A stretch of 64,000 nucleotides of DNA from Sialis fuliginosa (taxonomy: Eukaryota > Arthropoda > Insecta > Megaloptera > Sialidae): NCBI GenBank assembly GCA_961205875.1, contig OY540822.1, positions 64,501 to 128,500 of the forward strand, given 5' to 3'. The notes under the pieces are model-generated. The model saw only the letters and a list, made by a program, of their open reading frames with translations. It did not search any database and was not told the origin of the DNA. Each line of letters opens with the position of its first letter. Positions within the stretch are counted from its first letter, which is position 1. Below are positions 63,903 to 64,000 of the stretch, piece after piece. The position numbers and the translations under genes are program-made.

Positions 63903-64000
63903 GTTTTTTTGTAAACCTGTGTTATTATTGAAACAAAATCACAACGTGTATACGCTCAATGAAACATGCATCAATCTCAAAATTTTTGGTACATAATACC
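63903..64000. repeat. Start of another repeat at the window edge
   Basis: ATCAATCTCAAAATTTTTGG at 63969 matches the interior of foldback element C (40785-40805); the window ends inside it. Confidence 0.5.

Overview
The window is eukaryotic, very AT-rich insect nuclear DNA, most likely from a sap-feeding hemipteran and probably an aphid. I infer this from the style of the poly-zinc-finger gene, the repeats and the histone sequences; no marker in the window fixes the species. It holds part of a replication-dependent histone cluster (about 1-33.6 kb), a transposon-rich stretch (about 33.6-48.5 kb), one intron-containing C2H2 zinc-finger gene (49.26-56.11 kb), and more transposon-derived DNA to the end.

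Histone region. Intact genes: H1 (82-744 + and 12880-13509 -), divergent H2B/H2A (5855-6226 - with 6532-6906 +, and 26438-26869 - with 27173-27547 +), one H3 (15277-15687 -) divergent from H4 (15925-16236 +), and an H4 (9463-9774 +) whose promoter appears to be gone. Most have the metazoan histone mRNA 3' stem-loop and a purine-rich downstream element. Around them lie histone relics: a 10-codon H3 tail joined to an H4 5' leader (9402-9434), two 5'-truncated H2A fragments that both lost the 3' arm of their stem-loop (5056-5129 and 21448-21621), an old H2B scrap (16438-16485), and an H4 split by a 2.1-kb DNA transposon (31177-33579). The second H2B has lost its normal stop codon and reads through its own stem-loop. 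A spacer block of about 0.5 kb recurs seven times in both orientations, and large parts of the spacers are inverted duplicates of each other.

Mobile DNA. At least seven long inverted-repeat (foldback) elements of 0.8-2.6 kb were found, together with a short-LTR Ty3/gypsy retrotransposon (21904-26071), a 5'-truncated LINE (about 35.2-36.2 kb), three non-autonomous Helitrons (two head to tail), a Transib-like element with 5-bp target duplication, and several MITEs. For three insertions (foldback 2290-4737, MITE 14949-15161, LTR element) the window itself holds an unoccupied paralogous site that confirms the target-site duplication.

Zinc-finger gene. A 34-codon first exon joins in phase, across an intron of about 5.35 kb, to one long exon with 14 C2H2 fingers whose 84-bp units are nearly identical. 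The intron carries two large palindromes that would form long hairpins in the pre-mRNA, and two Helitrons start 100 bp after the stop codon.
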